From positions 62,001 through 126,000 of the forward strand of contig JBEEGH010000019.1 in assembly GCA_041166745.1 (NCBI GenBank): a stretch of 64,000 nt of DNA. The letters run 5' to 3'. Positions 16,067 to 25,700 of the stretch are shown one piece after another (position 1 is the first letter of the stretch; the number at the start of each line of letters is the position of its first letter). This stretch comes from DASUCS01 sp041166745 (GTDB taxonomy: Bacteria; Actinomycetota; Acidimicrobiia; Acidimicrobiales; JACDCH01). Under the pieces are notes generated by a model. It searched no databases and had not been told where the DNA came from. It saw only the letters and a list, made by a program, of their open reading frames with translations. The position numbers and the translations under genes are program-made.

Positions 16067-17469
16067 CGGCGAGCGTGGGCGTCGAGAAGGTGGGCGGCGG
16101 CAACGGTCACGTGTTGCGCCGTCGGCAGGTGAAGGAACTCGTTCGGACCGTGGGCGTTGGTTTCCGGACCCAGGACGCCAGTGATGACGAACTGCGCCTC
16201 GGGGAAGCGCTGGCCGAGCATCGCCATGAACGGGATCGTGCCGCCTTCGCCGATTGTGCGAGCCGGCTCGCCGAAGCCGGCGATCGAGGCCTCGTCGACG
16301 GCCGTCGCCAGCCACGGCGCGGTGGGTGGCGCATTCCAGCCATCGGCGAACTCCCTTGCCTCCAGCTCGATCGATGCACCGTAGGGAGGGTCGGCCTGCA
16401 ACACCCGCACGAGCGCGTCGTTGGCGGCCTCTGCATCGCACGTCGGTGGCAGGCGGAACGAGAGTTGGGCACGCGTGAACGGTCGGAGGACATTCCCGCC
16501 ATCCGCAACCGACGGCACCCCGTCCATGCCGATCAACTCCATCGTCGGTTGCCACGTCTTGGCGACGAGCTGAGCGATCGGATCGTCGATCGTCGCCCGA
16601 GCGCCGTCGACGAAGGGGAAGCGCTCAGAGATGTCGGCGCCGAGCTCGGCCGACGTGGCGGCCAGCTCCTTTTCACGATCGATCGGCATCTGCACGTGCA
16701 ACTCCGGTACGAGGATCTCGCCGGTCGTCTCATCCTCGACTCGCGACAGCAACTCGCGCATGATCCGAAACGTGGACGGCACGACGCCACCGGCCGCGCC
16801 GGAGTGCACACCTTCTTCGAGGACGCGCACGGTGAGCGTGAGTGCGATGAGGCCGCGCAGCGATGTCGTCAACCACAGTCGGTCCCATGTGGGGCAGCCG
16901 GAGTCGAGGCACACAACGAGATCCGGTCGACCGATCCGGTCGGCGAGCGCCTCCATGTAGGCGGGGAGGTCGGGGCTGCCGGACTCCTCGCTCGCTTCGA
17001 TGATGACCAACAGCCGAGCGTGCGCGCCTCCCGACGCTTGCAGGGCTCCGATGGCGGCGAGCGCCGCGAACGCGGCGTAGCCGTCGTCACCGGCACCTCG
17101 TCCGTACAGCCGGTCCCCTTCGAGCACGGGCTCCCAGGGCCCGAGCCCTTCGCGCCAGCCGCTCATCTCGGGCTGCTTGTCGAGATGTCCGTAGAGCACG
17201 ACGGTGCCTGCTGCCGTTCCGGGAACCTCGGCGAGGATCACCGGCGTGCGGCCCTCGATCTGCTCCACGGAAACCTGCATCCCGGCGATCGGGCGCGCCT
17301 CCATCCATGAACGGACGAGCTCGACGGCACGGGCCATGTGACCGTGCTCCGCCCATTGCGGATCGAATGCCGGAGATCGATTGGGGATCCGGATGAACTC
17401 GGTGATGGTCGGGAGGACATCGTCGTCCCACACGTGGGTCACGCAGTCGACAACACTCTGGGCGTCCAC
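16063..17469 (-). CDS. M20 family metallopeptidase (dipeptidase)
   Basis: 468 aa. Di-zinc M20 motifs in order: VVLYGHLDKQPEM (His and Asp), YGRGAGDDGYAAFAAL (bridging Asp), IEASEESGSPDLP (catalytic Glu-Glu) and VVCLDSGC. A lid/dimerisation domain lies in the middle and GEGGTIPFMAMLG near the C-terminus. Members hydrolyse dipeptides or acylated amino acids in the cytosol. The 3' end overlaps threonine dehydratase by 4 nt, so these are co-transcribed and may jointly serve amino-acid salvage. Confidence 0.92.
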   Translation of the reverse strand: MDAQSVVDCVTHVWDDDVLPTITEFIRIPNRSPAFDPQWAEHGHMARAVELVRSWMEARPIAGMQVSVEQIEGRTPVILAEVPGTAAGTVVLYGHLDKQPEMSGWREGLGPWEPVLEGDRLYGRGAGDDGYAAFAALAAIGALQASGGAHARLLVIIEASEESGSPDLPAYMEALADRIGRPDLVVCLDSGCPTWDRLWLTTSLRGLIALTLTVRVLEEGVHSGAAGGVVPSTFRIMRELLSRVEDETTGEILVPELHVQMPIDREKELAATSAELGADISERFPFVDGARATIDDPIAQLVAKTWQPTMELIGMDGVPSVADGGNVLRPFTRAQLSFRLPPTCDAEAANDALVRVLQADPPYGASIELEAREFADGWNAPPTAPWLATAVDEASIAGFGEPARTIGEGGTIPFMAMLGQRFPEAQFVITGVLGPETNAHGPNEFLHLPTAQHVTVAAAHLLDAHARR

Positions 17470-17501
17470 GGACCTTCAACTTAGGGGCGGGGAGGTGATC
17501 C

Positions 17502-18374
17502 ATGGGGCGGGTCGTCGTGGTCGGCAGCTTGAACGTCGATCACATCGTGCGTGTACAGCGCCATCCTGAAGCAGGGGAGACCGTCACGGCGCGGGCGTTT
17601 GCCAGCGGTCTCGGGGGCAAGGGTTTCAACCAGGCCGTGACCGCGGCGCGGATGGGCGCGGACGTGGTCATGGTGGGATGCGTCGGTGCTGACGCCGACG
17701 GCGATCACCTCCTCCGCGCGCTGAAGGGAGAAGGCGTCGACGCTGGGTTCGTGCGCCGGCATGCGGAGCTGCCGACAGGTCGAGCCCACATCACCGTCGA
17801 TCAGCAGGGACAGAACTCGATTGTCGTCGTGCCCGGTGCCAACGCGGCTGCGTCGTTTCCGTCGGCCGTGCTCGAGGGGGCCACCGTGCTGCTCGCACAG
17901 CTCGAGTGTCCGCTGGAGGTCGTCTCCGCGGCAATCGCGGCGGCGCGCATCTCGGGCGTGGTGACGATCCTGAACCCGGCGCCGGCGCAGACCCTCACGA
18001 ACGAGCTCCTGGGACTCGTCGACTACCTCATCGCCAACGAGACGGAGGCGGACAGTCTCGGGCGGGTGTCGTACCGCGGGATCGCAGTGATCACGGGAGG
18101 AGCGCGCGGCGCACTGGTGTTGGTGCCGGGCCGCGAGTCGCGGCGGCTGCCAGCGCTGACGGTGCCGGTCGTCGACTCGACCGGAGCCGGCGACGCGTTC
18201 TGCGGATGCTTCGCCGCCACGCTCGCATGCGGAGGGAAGCTCGGCGAGGCCTTGCGCCGGGCTAGTGCCGCCGGAGCGCACGCCGTGACGAGCGAAGGAG
18301 CGTTCGCGTCGTTGCCCTCACGCGCCGATGTCGACCAGCTGTTGCATCAGTCGAGGACCGAAGCCCAGAGCTGA
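17502..18374 (+). CDS. PfkB-family carbohydrate kinase (ribokinase-like)
   Basis: 290 aa. N-terminal VVVGSLNVDHIVRV and the substrate-binding GLGGKGFNQAVTAARMGAD (PfkB signature 1) are clear. The C-terminal signature 2, VVDSTGAGDAFCGCFAAT, contains the catalytic Asp and anion hole. Layout and GGKGxNQA resemble ribokinase, although the sugar cannot be fixed. ATG 17502 is preceded by GGGGAGGTG. It is divergent from the M20 peptidase with 32 nt between starts, and its 3' end overlaps the convergent esterase by 28 nt. Confidence 0.88.
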   Translation: MGRVVVVGSLNVDHIVRVQRHPEAGETVTARAFASGLGGKGFNQAVTAARMGADVVMVGCVGADADGDHLLRALKGEGVDAGFVRRHAELPTGRAHITVDQQGQNSIVVVPGANAAASFPSAVLEGATVLLAQLECPLEVVSAAIAAARISGVVTILNPAPAQTLTNELLGLVDYLIANETEADSLGRVSYRGIAVITGGARGALVLVPGRESRRLPALTVPVVDSTGAGDAFCGCFAATLACGGKLGEALRRASAAGAHAVTSEGAFASLPSRADVDQLLHQSRTEAQS

Positions 18375-19852
18375 CGCTCGGCCGATCCCGGGTCGTCCAA
18401 GACTCGACGAGTCGTACCGAGCTCCATGACCGAACGCTGTGTTGCGGAGTAGCGCGGCCACTCCGGGATCTCGTCGTGCTGTGGCGATCCGTTGCGCGCC
18501 AATGCGAGCCAAGCCTGCGAGGTGGCGCGCGCCAGTGCGTGGGTGTCCTCGGTGATGTCGCCGAGCAGAACATTGACGCCGCGACGATCGAGGTTGTCGA
18601 ATGCGAAGGGAACGTCGATGGCATGGCACGCGCCGAGCGCGCCGTCGAACGCCGTCGACTTGTACGAGAACAGGTACGAGTAGGTGTCGGGTTGGTTGGC
18701 CGACTGGGCTTCGAGCAGGCGAACTGCAGGAATGCGGAAGATCCAGTCGGTCGCGAAATCGCTCCAGAGGTCGTCGGCCGATACACCGGGCCGCGCTTCT
18801 CGGTATGCGGCGATCACGTCGGCCGCTCGCTCGGGGCCGACCACACTGGCTACGCGCCCGTTGAGCTTTTCCTCGGGCATCGGACCTTGAGCGCGCTCCA
18901 TCAAGCTGAACAAGCGGAACTCGTCGCTCGTCGTACCGGCAAGGACGCGGACGTTCGCGGCGGTGCCGGCGCGCACGGCTTCGAGCGGATGGGTGGGAAG
19001 AGCGACGCCGTCGACGACCGGGGAGAAGGGCAACCGCAGCTCGCCGGTGCTCGCCAGTTGCTGCGTGACGGCCTCTTGCGCGGCGAGGAGCTGTGTGACC
19101 GGGAGCTCGAGCAGTGCCTCGGCGCTCGCGGGCCGCAAGCCGAGTTCGCTCAGCATCGCAGCCGACACGTGGCTGGCGGCATCGACGTCTTTCACCGCGT
19201 CGGCTGCCCCGCTCTGCGGGATGGCGTTGCGGATCATCCCCGCAACCCCGGGCACGCCGAGGAGGGTGGCGATGCTCATGCCGCCGGCGGACTCGCCGAA
19301 CAACGTGATGTTGGTCGGATCGCCGCCGAATGACGCGATGTTCTCGCGCACCCAGTTGATGGCCGCGACCTGATCGCGAATGCCGCAGTTGCCCGATCCG
19401 TCGAACTCGGCGCCGAGCAGCGTGTCGAGATGCAAGAAACCAAACGCGCCGAGGCGGTAGTTGATCGTGACGATCACGACGTCGCCTCGGCTTGCGAGGT
19501 TCGTGCCGCTGTACCACGGAATCGACCCGGCGCCCGCCGTGAACGCGCCCCCGTGGATCCACACCAGCACCGGCCGAGCGCGATCGTCGACGGATGGCGT
19601 GAACACGTTGAGGTACAGCGCGTCTTCGTCCATCGGTGTCGCGTCGGACTTGCCGAGCATCGACTCGAGCCCCGACGGATTCTGTGGCAGGATCGATCCG
19701 AACGTCGTGGCGTCGTACACGTCGTGCCACGGCTCGACGGGTTGCGGCGGCTGAAAGCGCTTGGCGGTTGCGAAGCGGATCCCGCGGAACTGCTGCACGC
19801 CGTTCCTCTCGAGGCCTTGGACCTTGCCGGCAGCGGTGGAGGCGATCGTCAT
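18347..19852 (-). CDS. Type-B carboxylesterase/lipase
   Basis: 501 aa, the usual size. Alpha/beta-hydrolase markers: QFRGIRFA near the start, EDALYLNVFTPS (type-B signature 2), VLVWIHGGAFTAGAGS (oxyanion hole HGGAF), ITLFGESAGGMS (nucleophile Ser) and a late acid/His region (DVPFAFDNLD). No signal peptide, so probably cytosolic. It hydrolyses carboxylic esters; natural substrate unknown. A perfect 18-bp palindrome lies 16 nt upstream of its start, a strong operator candidate. The acyl-CoA dehydrogenase upstream ends 35 nt away on the same strand. Confidence 0.9.
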   Translation of the reverse strand: MTIASTAAGKVQGLERNGVQQFRGIRFATAKRFQPPQPVEPWHDVYDATTFGSILPQNPSGLESMLGKSDATPMDEDALYLNVFTPSVDDRARPVLVWIHGGAFTAGAGSIPWYSGTNLASRGDVVIVTINYRLGAFGFLHLDTLLGAEFDGSGNCGIRDQVAAINWVRENIASFGGDPTNITLFGESAGGMSIATLLGVPGVAGMIRNAIPQSGAADAVKDVDAASHVSAAMLSELGLRPASAEALLELPVTQLLAAQEAVTQQLASTGELRLPFSPVVDGVALPTHPLEAVRAGTAANVRVLAGTTSDEFRLFSLMERAQGPMPEEKLNGRVASVVGPERAADVIAAYREARPGVSADDLWSDFATDWIFRIPAVRLLEAQSANQPDTYSYLFSYKSTAFDGALGACHAIDVPFAFDNLDRRGVNVLLGDITEDTHALARATSQAWLALARNGSPQHDEIPEWPRYSATQRSVMELGTTRRVLDDPGSAERQLWASVLD

Positions 19853-19867
19853 GGCTCGACAACGTAA

Positions 19868-19885
19868 CTTGACCGGCCGGTCAAG
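19868..19885. promoter_or_regulatory. Perfect 18-bp palindrome, candidate operator
   Basis: CTTGACCGGCCGGTCAAG is fully self-complementary with no spacer. It sits between the stop of the acyl-CoA dehydrogenase gene and the start of the carboxylesterase gene on the same strand. TTGACCG/CGGTCAA half-sites of this type are common for TetR-family repressors of lipid and ester catabolism. No U-tract follows, so a terminator is unlikely. Confidence 0.6.
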
Positions 19886-19887
19886 AG

Positions 19888-21012
19888 CTAACGCGGCAGC
19901 CCCAGAACGCGCTCACCGAGGATGTTGCGCAGGATCTGGGCCGTGCCACCCATGATCGTGTAGGCGGGCGCGTAGCAGACCGCTCGGGCCGCTCGGCCTC
20001 CGAGACCGTGATCGGGCCCCCAGAGCAACGCCTGCGGGCCGAGCATCTCCGCGCAGAACGACGCGAGCCGTTGCTCGAACTCGGTGCCAAAGGTCTTGGT
20101 CGCGGCCGAGAAGCCGGCGGGCGCCTGGCGCAGGGTTTCGCGCAGCACGAGCAGCCGTCCGATCCGGTAACTGGTCTCGATGCCCGCGAGTCGTTGGCGG
20201 ACCACTGGGTCGGCGCGGTCGACGAGTCCGGATGCCATCACGTCGCGATACAACGCGTAGTTCGACACGAGTCGGTCGATCCCACCGCGTTCGTGCTCCA
20301 TCTGCCGCATGAGTTGGCGGAAGCTGTTGTTCTCCTCGCCGACGAGGTGATCGGCCGGTACTCGCACACCCTCGAACGTGACCTCGCAGAAGTGCCGGTT
20401 CGACGTCATGTCGTCGATGGGGCTCACCGTGATGCCGGGCGACTGCATGTCGACGATCAGTTCGGACAACGCGGCGTGCTTCGGCGCGGTGGGATCGGTG
20501 CGGGCCACGAGATAACACCAATCCGAGAAGGCGGCTCCGCTCGTCCACACCTTCTGCCCGTCGATGATCCACGAGTCGCCGTCGCGCACGGCGCGCGTGC
20601 GCAGCGAGGCGACATCACTGCCCGCATCGGGCTCGCTCATGCCGATGCACCACATCGACTCTCCGGCGACGATGCCGGGAAGCCAGCGGCGCCGTTGTTC
20701 GGGCGTTCCGAATTGCAGCAGGGTCGGGCCCATCTGTCGGTCGGCGAACCAACTGGCGGCAACCGGCGCGCCGTTCGCGATGAGCGCCTCGAAGACGACG
20801 AAGCGTTCGAGCGCTGTGCGCCCGTGGCCGCCTTCCTCGATGGGCCAGGTCATGCCCAGCCACCCCCGACTGCCGAGCTCCTTCGCGAAGGCGGCGTCGT
20901 GGCCGACGATCCAAGAGTCCTCGAGGAACTCGCGCTCGGCCGCGGCTTTCAACGCAACTTCGGTGGCTTCCTCCTGGAGCGCGCGCAGGCTGTCGGGCAG
21001 GGCGAAGTCCAT
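19888..21012 (-). CDS. Acyl-CoA dehydrogenase
   Basis: 374 aa. FAD-dependent acyl-CoA dehydrogenase fold: N-terminal helices to about 120, then WCIGMSEPDAGSDVASLRT (middle beta-domain signature, FAD contact), WIIDGQKVWTSGAAFSDW and FCEVTFEGVRVPADHLVGEE. The C-terminal helical domain has MEHERGG and YTIMGGTAQILRNILGERVL (signature 2). It introduces a 2,3-double bond into an acyl-CoA thioester. Chain length or substrate is not evident; the low-similarity subtype is common in steroid and branched-chain degraders. GNAT is divergent 24 nt away. Confidence 0.92.
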   Translation of the reverse strand: MDFALPDSLRALQEEATEVALKAAAEREFLEDSWIVGHDAAFAKELGSRGWLGMTWPIEEGGHGRTALERFVVFEALIANGAPVAASWFADRQMGPTLLQFGTPEQRRRWLPGIVAGESMWCIGMSEPDAGSDVASLRTRAVRDGDSWIIDGQKVWTSGAAFSDWCYLVARTDPTAPKHAALSELIVDMQSPGITVSPIDDMTSNRHFCEVTFEGVRVPADHLVGEENNSFRQLMRQMEHERGGIDRLVSNYALYRDVMASGLVDRADPVVRQRLAGIETSYRIGRLLVLRETLRQAPAGFSAATKTFGTEFEQRLASFCAEMLGPQALLWGPDHGLGGRAARAVCYAPAYTIMGGTAQILRNILGERVLGLPR

Positions 21013-21036
21013 CGGCGTGCCACTCTAGGGCCGGTG

Positions 21037-21552
21037 GTGATCCGGCCAATCGAGCCCGACGAGTACGCGCGTCTCGGCGTGCTCACGCTGGAGGCGTACA
21101 CCACGCTCGACGGTCACGTCAGCGAACCCGACTACGAGGAAGAGCTGGCCGACGTACGTACTCGCGCGGAGGCGCCGTCGACCGTCGTGCTCGTAGCCGT
21201 CGACGACGACGGTGCGTTGCTGGGTGGCGTGACGTACGTGGCCGACGAGAAGTCGCCGCTGGCGGAACACTCCATCGACGGGGCGGCGTCGATTCGCATG
21301 CTCGCGGTCGACGGGTCGCGCCGACGATCAGGAGCGGGCGAAGCGCTCGTGCGCGAGTGCATCGAGCGAGCGCTCCGCGACGGTCGAGCCGAGGTGTTCC
21401 TCCACTCGACGCCGTGGATGTTTGCCGCTCACAAACTCTACGAGAAGCTCGGATTCATTCGTGATTCGTCGTACGACTGGGACGTCACTCCGGAGATCAC
21501 ACTCTGCGCCTTTCGCCTGCCGCTCTCCGGGGGTGTCAGCAGCGCGGTTTAG
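21037..21552 (+). CDS. GNAT family N-acetyltransferase
   Basis: 171 aa from GTG 21037 (IRPIEPDEYARLGVLTLEAY); GTG 21034 is equally possible. Acetyl-CoA-binding motif A is IRMLAVDGSRRRSGAGEALV (R/Q-x-x-G-x-G/A), followed by AHKLYEKLGFIRD, the usual GNAT ending. The substrate is unknown. The frame extends far upstream, but that stretch is antisense to acyl-CoA dehydrogenase and is rejected. Its stop overlaps the convergent phosphotransferase by 4 nt. Confidence 0.87.
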   Translation: MIRPIEPDEYARLGVLTLEAYTTLDGHVSEPDYEEELADVRTRAEAPSTVVLVAVDDDGALLGGVTYVADEKSPLAEHSIDGAASIRMLAVDGSRRRSGAGEALVRECIERALRDGRAEVFLHSTPWMFAAHKLYEKLGFIRDSSYDWDVTPEITLCAFRLPLSGGVSSAV

Positions 21553-22562
21553 GACAGCAATGCGCGTGCGTCGGCGCGGAGCTGAGGGCGCGTCGTGGTC
21601 CAGACCTCTTCTCCTGGGTCCATCGAGTGCTCGCAGCGCGCCGTATACGCCATGGTCCACACGGCAGCCGCCCGCGCCGCTCGACGCTGCACGGAGGTGA
21701 GTCCAGCTCCTCGTGCGGACTCGTACGCGGTGATGTACTCGTCGATGTCCTCGGTGCTCGGCGCGTACGTGTCGCCAGGTTCTCCGGTCTTGCACCACGT
21801 CGCCGCCGCACCGCCGAGGGCATGAGACTCCGGGACGAGCGAAAGACTGTCCCAGTCGTACACCGCGACCGGGCCTGCTGTCCCGAGGCGGACGTTGCGG
21901 AGCGCCCAGTCGGTGTGCGCGATAACAGGTTCGGAGTTGTCCTCGTCCCGGACCACTGCGGCCTGCGCGGCGATCTCGTCGATCCACTCCGCCCCAGCTC
22001 GAGTCGCGGCGAAGTCGAACAGGGGGCTGTGAGGCTCCGGAAAGACGTGGTCGTCGGGTGGGCGGAGGGGATGCAACGCCAGCGCGGGCTCGCGTTGGTT
22101 CTTGCAGAGCTCCACGACGCGAGCGAGTCCGCCGGCCGACGGTTGCATCGCTTCCTTGGTTGGTGTCGTCAGTCCCGGGTCCACCAGGACGTGCTCGGCG
22201 AGGACGACGGCGCCAGCGACTCGCAGTGACGCACCGATCGGCGCCGGGCACGGGAACCCGTTGAGGTGCAGGTGCGACTGGACCCGCTGCACAGCGGCGA
22301 GGAACGCTTCGGTCCAGCGTGGTTGGAATGCTTTGAGGACAACTTCGCGCCCATCAGCAAGCCGACAGCCGATGACGCAGCCGACTGAAACGCGGTAAAG
22401 GAACCCGTCCTCCAAGCCGGAGCTGAAAGCGGTGACGCAAGCACGATCGAGAGCCTCGACGATCTCCTGCGCGCCGGCGTCGCCGAAGATGCTGCGCTCG
22501 GTCGCTCCACGCCATGGCGCGACGAATGACTTCTCGATCTCACCGTGAAGCCACGCGGTCAT
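21549..22562 (-). CDS. Phosphotransferase (APH-like kinase fold)
   Basis: 337 aa. Kinase-like: REVVLKAFQPRW (ATP-site Lys), AEHVLVDPG (hinge region), IAHTDWALRNVRLG (catalytic loop, D-x(4)-N) and GPVAVYDWDSLSL (Mg-binding Asp). The first residue of the usual HGDxxxxN is altered to HTDWALRN, but the Asp and Asn remain. About 60 C-terminal residues are helical. Substrate unknown; not an evident resistance gene. It is divergent from the DUF4157 gene, with about 190 bp between. Confidence 0.78.
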   Translation of the reverse strand: MTAWLHGEIEKSFVAPWRGATERSIFGDAGAQEIVEALDRACVTAFSSGLEDGFLYRVSVGCVIGCRLADGREVVLKAFQPRWTEAFLAAVQRVQSHLHLNGFPCPAPIGASLRVAGAVVLAEHVLVDPGLTTPTKEAMQPSAGGLARVVELCKNQREPALALHPLRPPDDHVFPEPHSPLFDFAATRAGAEWIDEIAAQAAVVRDEDNSEPVIAHTDWALRNVRLGTAGPVAVYDWDSLSLVPESHALGGAAATWCKTGEPGDTYAPSTEDIDEYITAYESARGAGLTSVQRRAARAAAVWTMAYTARCEHSMDPGEEVWTTTRPQLRADARALLS

Positions 22563-22657
22563 CGCGTGATGCTCGCGACTCCTGCTACCACGAGCGAATC
22601 ATGGCCCGAGAACGATCGCTTCGCGCCGTATGTGGCAAGAGCGCTCATCGTGGTTCA

Positions 22658-22686
22658 TTGACAGTCGCTCGCGTCGCTGCGACACT
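22658..22686 (+). promoter_or_regulatory. Candidate sigma-A promoter for the DUF4157/WD40 pair
   Basis: A perfect -35 TTGACA (22658-22663) is followed 17 nt later by GACACT (22681-22686), a weak -10. It lies about 65 nt upstream of the chosen ATG 22751 in the divergent gap after the phosphotransferase start. By-eye match only. Confidence 0.4.
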
Positions 22687-22750
22687 TCGTCTTCGTTCGA
22701 ACGATGTGCGGCGCGACGCGCGAATGCAGTGCGCGGAAGAGTGGAGTGGG

Positions 22751-25700
22751 ATGGGTACAGAGAGCACTCCATCCCAACCCGAGAACGCCCGCGCCACGAA
22801 GAAGCCGGCGGAACCCGGCCACGCCGGCGGCTCATCGTCGTCGACGCACGTGGGCCATGCCGCGACGAGCCAGTCAGGTGGGCAGGTCCTCGCGGCGTCG
22901 CCTGCCCTTGCGGCGCAGCTTCAACGGGCCGCCGGAAACCGCGCCACCCTGCACTGGCTCGGGGCGCAAGCGAAGCTCGAAGTTGGCTCGGTCGACGACC
23001 CGCTCGAGCGCGAGGCGGAGACCACCGCACGGTTGGTGGTCGACGCGCTCAACTCGAATGAGCCCGCAGTCGACGAGCCGTCTTCGATCGTCGCGCGACG
23101 CGTCCAGCGGAAGGCGGAGATAGGAGCGGAGGGCGGCGACGTCGATCCGGACACCGAACGCGAGGTCAACGCGGCGCGGGGCCGTGGCGCACCGATGCCC
23201 GCGCCGATCCGCCGCAGCATGGAGGGCGCGTTCGACGCCGACTTCAGCGATGTTCGGCTCCACGCCGGAGCCAACGCGACGCGGTTGAACGATCGCGTAC
23301 AGGCCAAAGCCTTCACGATCGGCTCCGACATCTTCTTCCGGGGCGGCATGCCAGATGGGCAGAGCCGAGGGGGTCAGGAGCTGCTCGCCCACGAGCTCAC
23401 GCACGTCGTGCAGCAGGGCGGCACCGCGCAGCGATCGCCCCGGATCCGGCGGCTCAAGAACCCGTTCAAGAACTTCTTCGGCAAGAAGAAGAAGAAGAAG
23501 CCGGATCCGGCGATCAGCGGCCCGTCCGAGGTGAAGTCGACGAGCGCCGCGGGCTTGGTGGCGATGGTGCGTAGCGCAGACGCGGCAACCCGGGCCTTCA
23601 TGGCCAAGGATCCGCGCTTCCTCCAAAAGGTCGAATCGCTGCTCGACGGTACCGAGAAGATCGAAGTGCTCGGCCTCCTGCAAGCGGCGCTCAAGCCGGA
23701 AGCGAGCGATGTCGGAGAGGCCGAGGATGCTCCGGTGGACGGGGTGGCGCAAGCGAAGGCGGAGGCGGAGGCGGAGGCCACGGCTGTAGCGGAGGCCAAG
23801 GCGCTCGCGGATGCGAAGGCGCAGGCGGAGGCGGAAGAGCAGGCCCGGGTCGAAGCGGAGGCTCAGGCGCAGACGCAAGCAACGGCGAAAGCGGAAGCCG
23901 AAGCGCAGGTGCAAGCCGCAGCTCAGGCTCAGGCGCAGGCGGAAGCCGACGCTCTGGCGCTCGCCAAGGCACAGGCCGACGCCAAGGCCAAGGCGGAGTC
24001 CGAGGCCGAGGCGAAGCGGATCGCCGAGGAAGACAAGAAGTACCAGACGACCGCCGAGATCCAGGCGCTGGCGCTACCCGACCTGATGGCATACATCGCG
24101 AAGACGCCGCTCTGGCACAAGCGCAGCACGATCACCATCGATGAGAACGCGCTGATCACCCAGGTGCACACCTTCGCTCTCGAGCCCGGAGTTGCATCGA
24201 TCCTCGATGCGTTCACGATCGCCAACCTCGTCGCGCTGACCTCCGGGCCTCTCGCGGGCACGATTGGCGATGTGATGTCCGACCTGCGCGCCTACGTCCA
24301 GGCGGCCTCAGCGAACGAGCCCATTTCGCTCAAACTCGACCCGAACCTTGCGTCGGCGCGCTCAAAGGGCAACGCGCTGAGCAAGATGCTTGCGGACTTC
24401 CCGGCGTGGGTCCTGCGGACGGCGCTCGACGAGCGTTCGTTCGTCTTGATGTTGAAGGCGGGATACATCGACGATGTGATCGCGTATTACAAGTCCACGC
24501 CTACGCCTACCTTCCAGGCGGCGAGCGGCGCGGATTTCATCGCGTATTACAACTTCCGCAAGAGCGACAACAAGGACCCCGCGAGCTACCAGACCGCGCT
24601 TGGCGCGTACATGCGCAACTTCCACCGGTTCGAAGCAGCCGCGCTCGACAAGGTTGCGAAGAACTATGCCAACGGAAACTCGAAGAGCCGCCCGCTGACC
24701 ATCGTGCTGCATGCGGCCGTCGACCACAACGGCGCGTTCCATCGCGACAATCTGCTCACGGCGGTGGTGAGGAATCCGAACATCTTCACGCTCATCGTGG
24801 AAGGCGGCGTGACGCTGGCCGAGTACCAGTCGCAGATCGGACCGCTGGCGCAGGCCTATGGCGTGAACCAGAAGATCGACCAGGTCATGTTCGCCGGGCA
24901 CGGGAACTCTCGAATCATCGAGATGGCGGGCGGTGTCAAGGAGAGCTCGAAGGGCACGCTCGAGGAGACCGGCCAACCGATCGATCTCGTGGGCGACAAG
25001 GCGGCGGCCGACGCGCTCTTCGACGAAGTGCTTGCCAACATGGACGATGCGGCCGCGGCCGCGCTGCGTGATCCGACGGCAGTCTCGTTCCGGCGGGTGT
25101 TGTTCAATGCCTGTCTCACGAACTCGAACACCGTCGACATCGCGCTCACCGGCGACAAGGTCGCCGCCAAGGCTGAGATCCTCGACTACATCGCAAAGAA
25201 CGCCAGCCTCGCCACCTACCTCGGCAATCGGGCCAAGGCGTCTGGCCACGACGTCACATCACTCGGCGCCAATGCATCCATCGGGCAAGTCGACCTCGTC
25301 GAGGGCGCGACCGGGAAGCTCGACATGGTGTCGGCGGTCGATCCGTTCGTCACGGCTTCGAAGCTCGAGTACGCGGAGCATGGCATCGAGCCGGCAGGCG
25401 TGTTGCGCGCAGCACTCGAAGCCTGGGCCGGAGACGAAGCCGCGACGCTCGAAGCGATGGCGAGGCGCGCCGCCAAGGGCTCGACGAAGTGGGACGACGT
25501 CATCATCGAGACCATCTACGGCTCCGTCCTGTTCAACAAGGACAATGCCGCAGTCGCCACGCAGATGAAGACCTGGGAGCAACTCGCTGCGTCCCTCTCG
25601 GAGATGAAGAGCGACGGCCATTGCAAGCCCGCGGAGCTCTTCTCGCTCATGGGCGGGTCAATTCACCGCACGTACTTCTCGACGTTGTTCGCGAAGCTGC

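Noticed and set aside
20008..21036. N-terminal extension of the GNAT gene
   Set aside because: Antisense to acyl-CoA dehydrogenase; GNAT homology begins only at about 21037.
22514..22750. Upstream start for the DUF4157 gene
   Set aside because: It would overlap the divergent phosphotransferase start and lacks any conserved sequence; ATG 22751 fits better.
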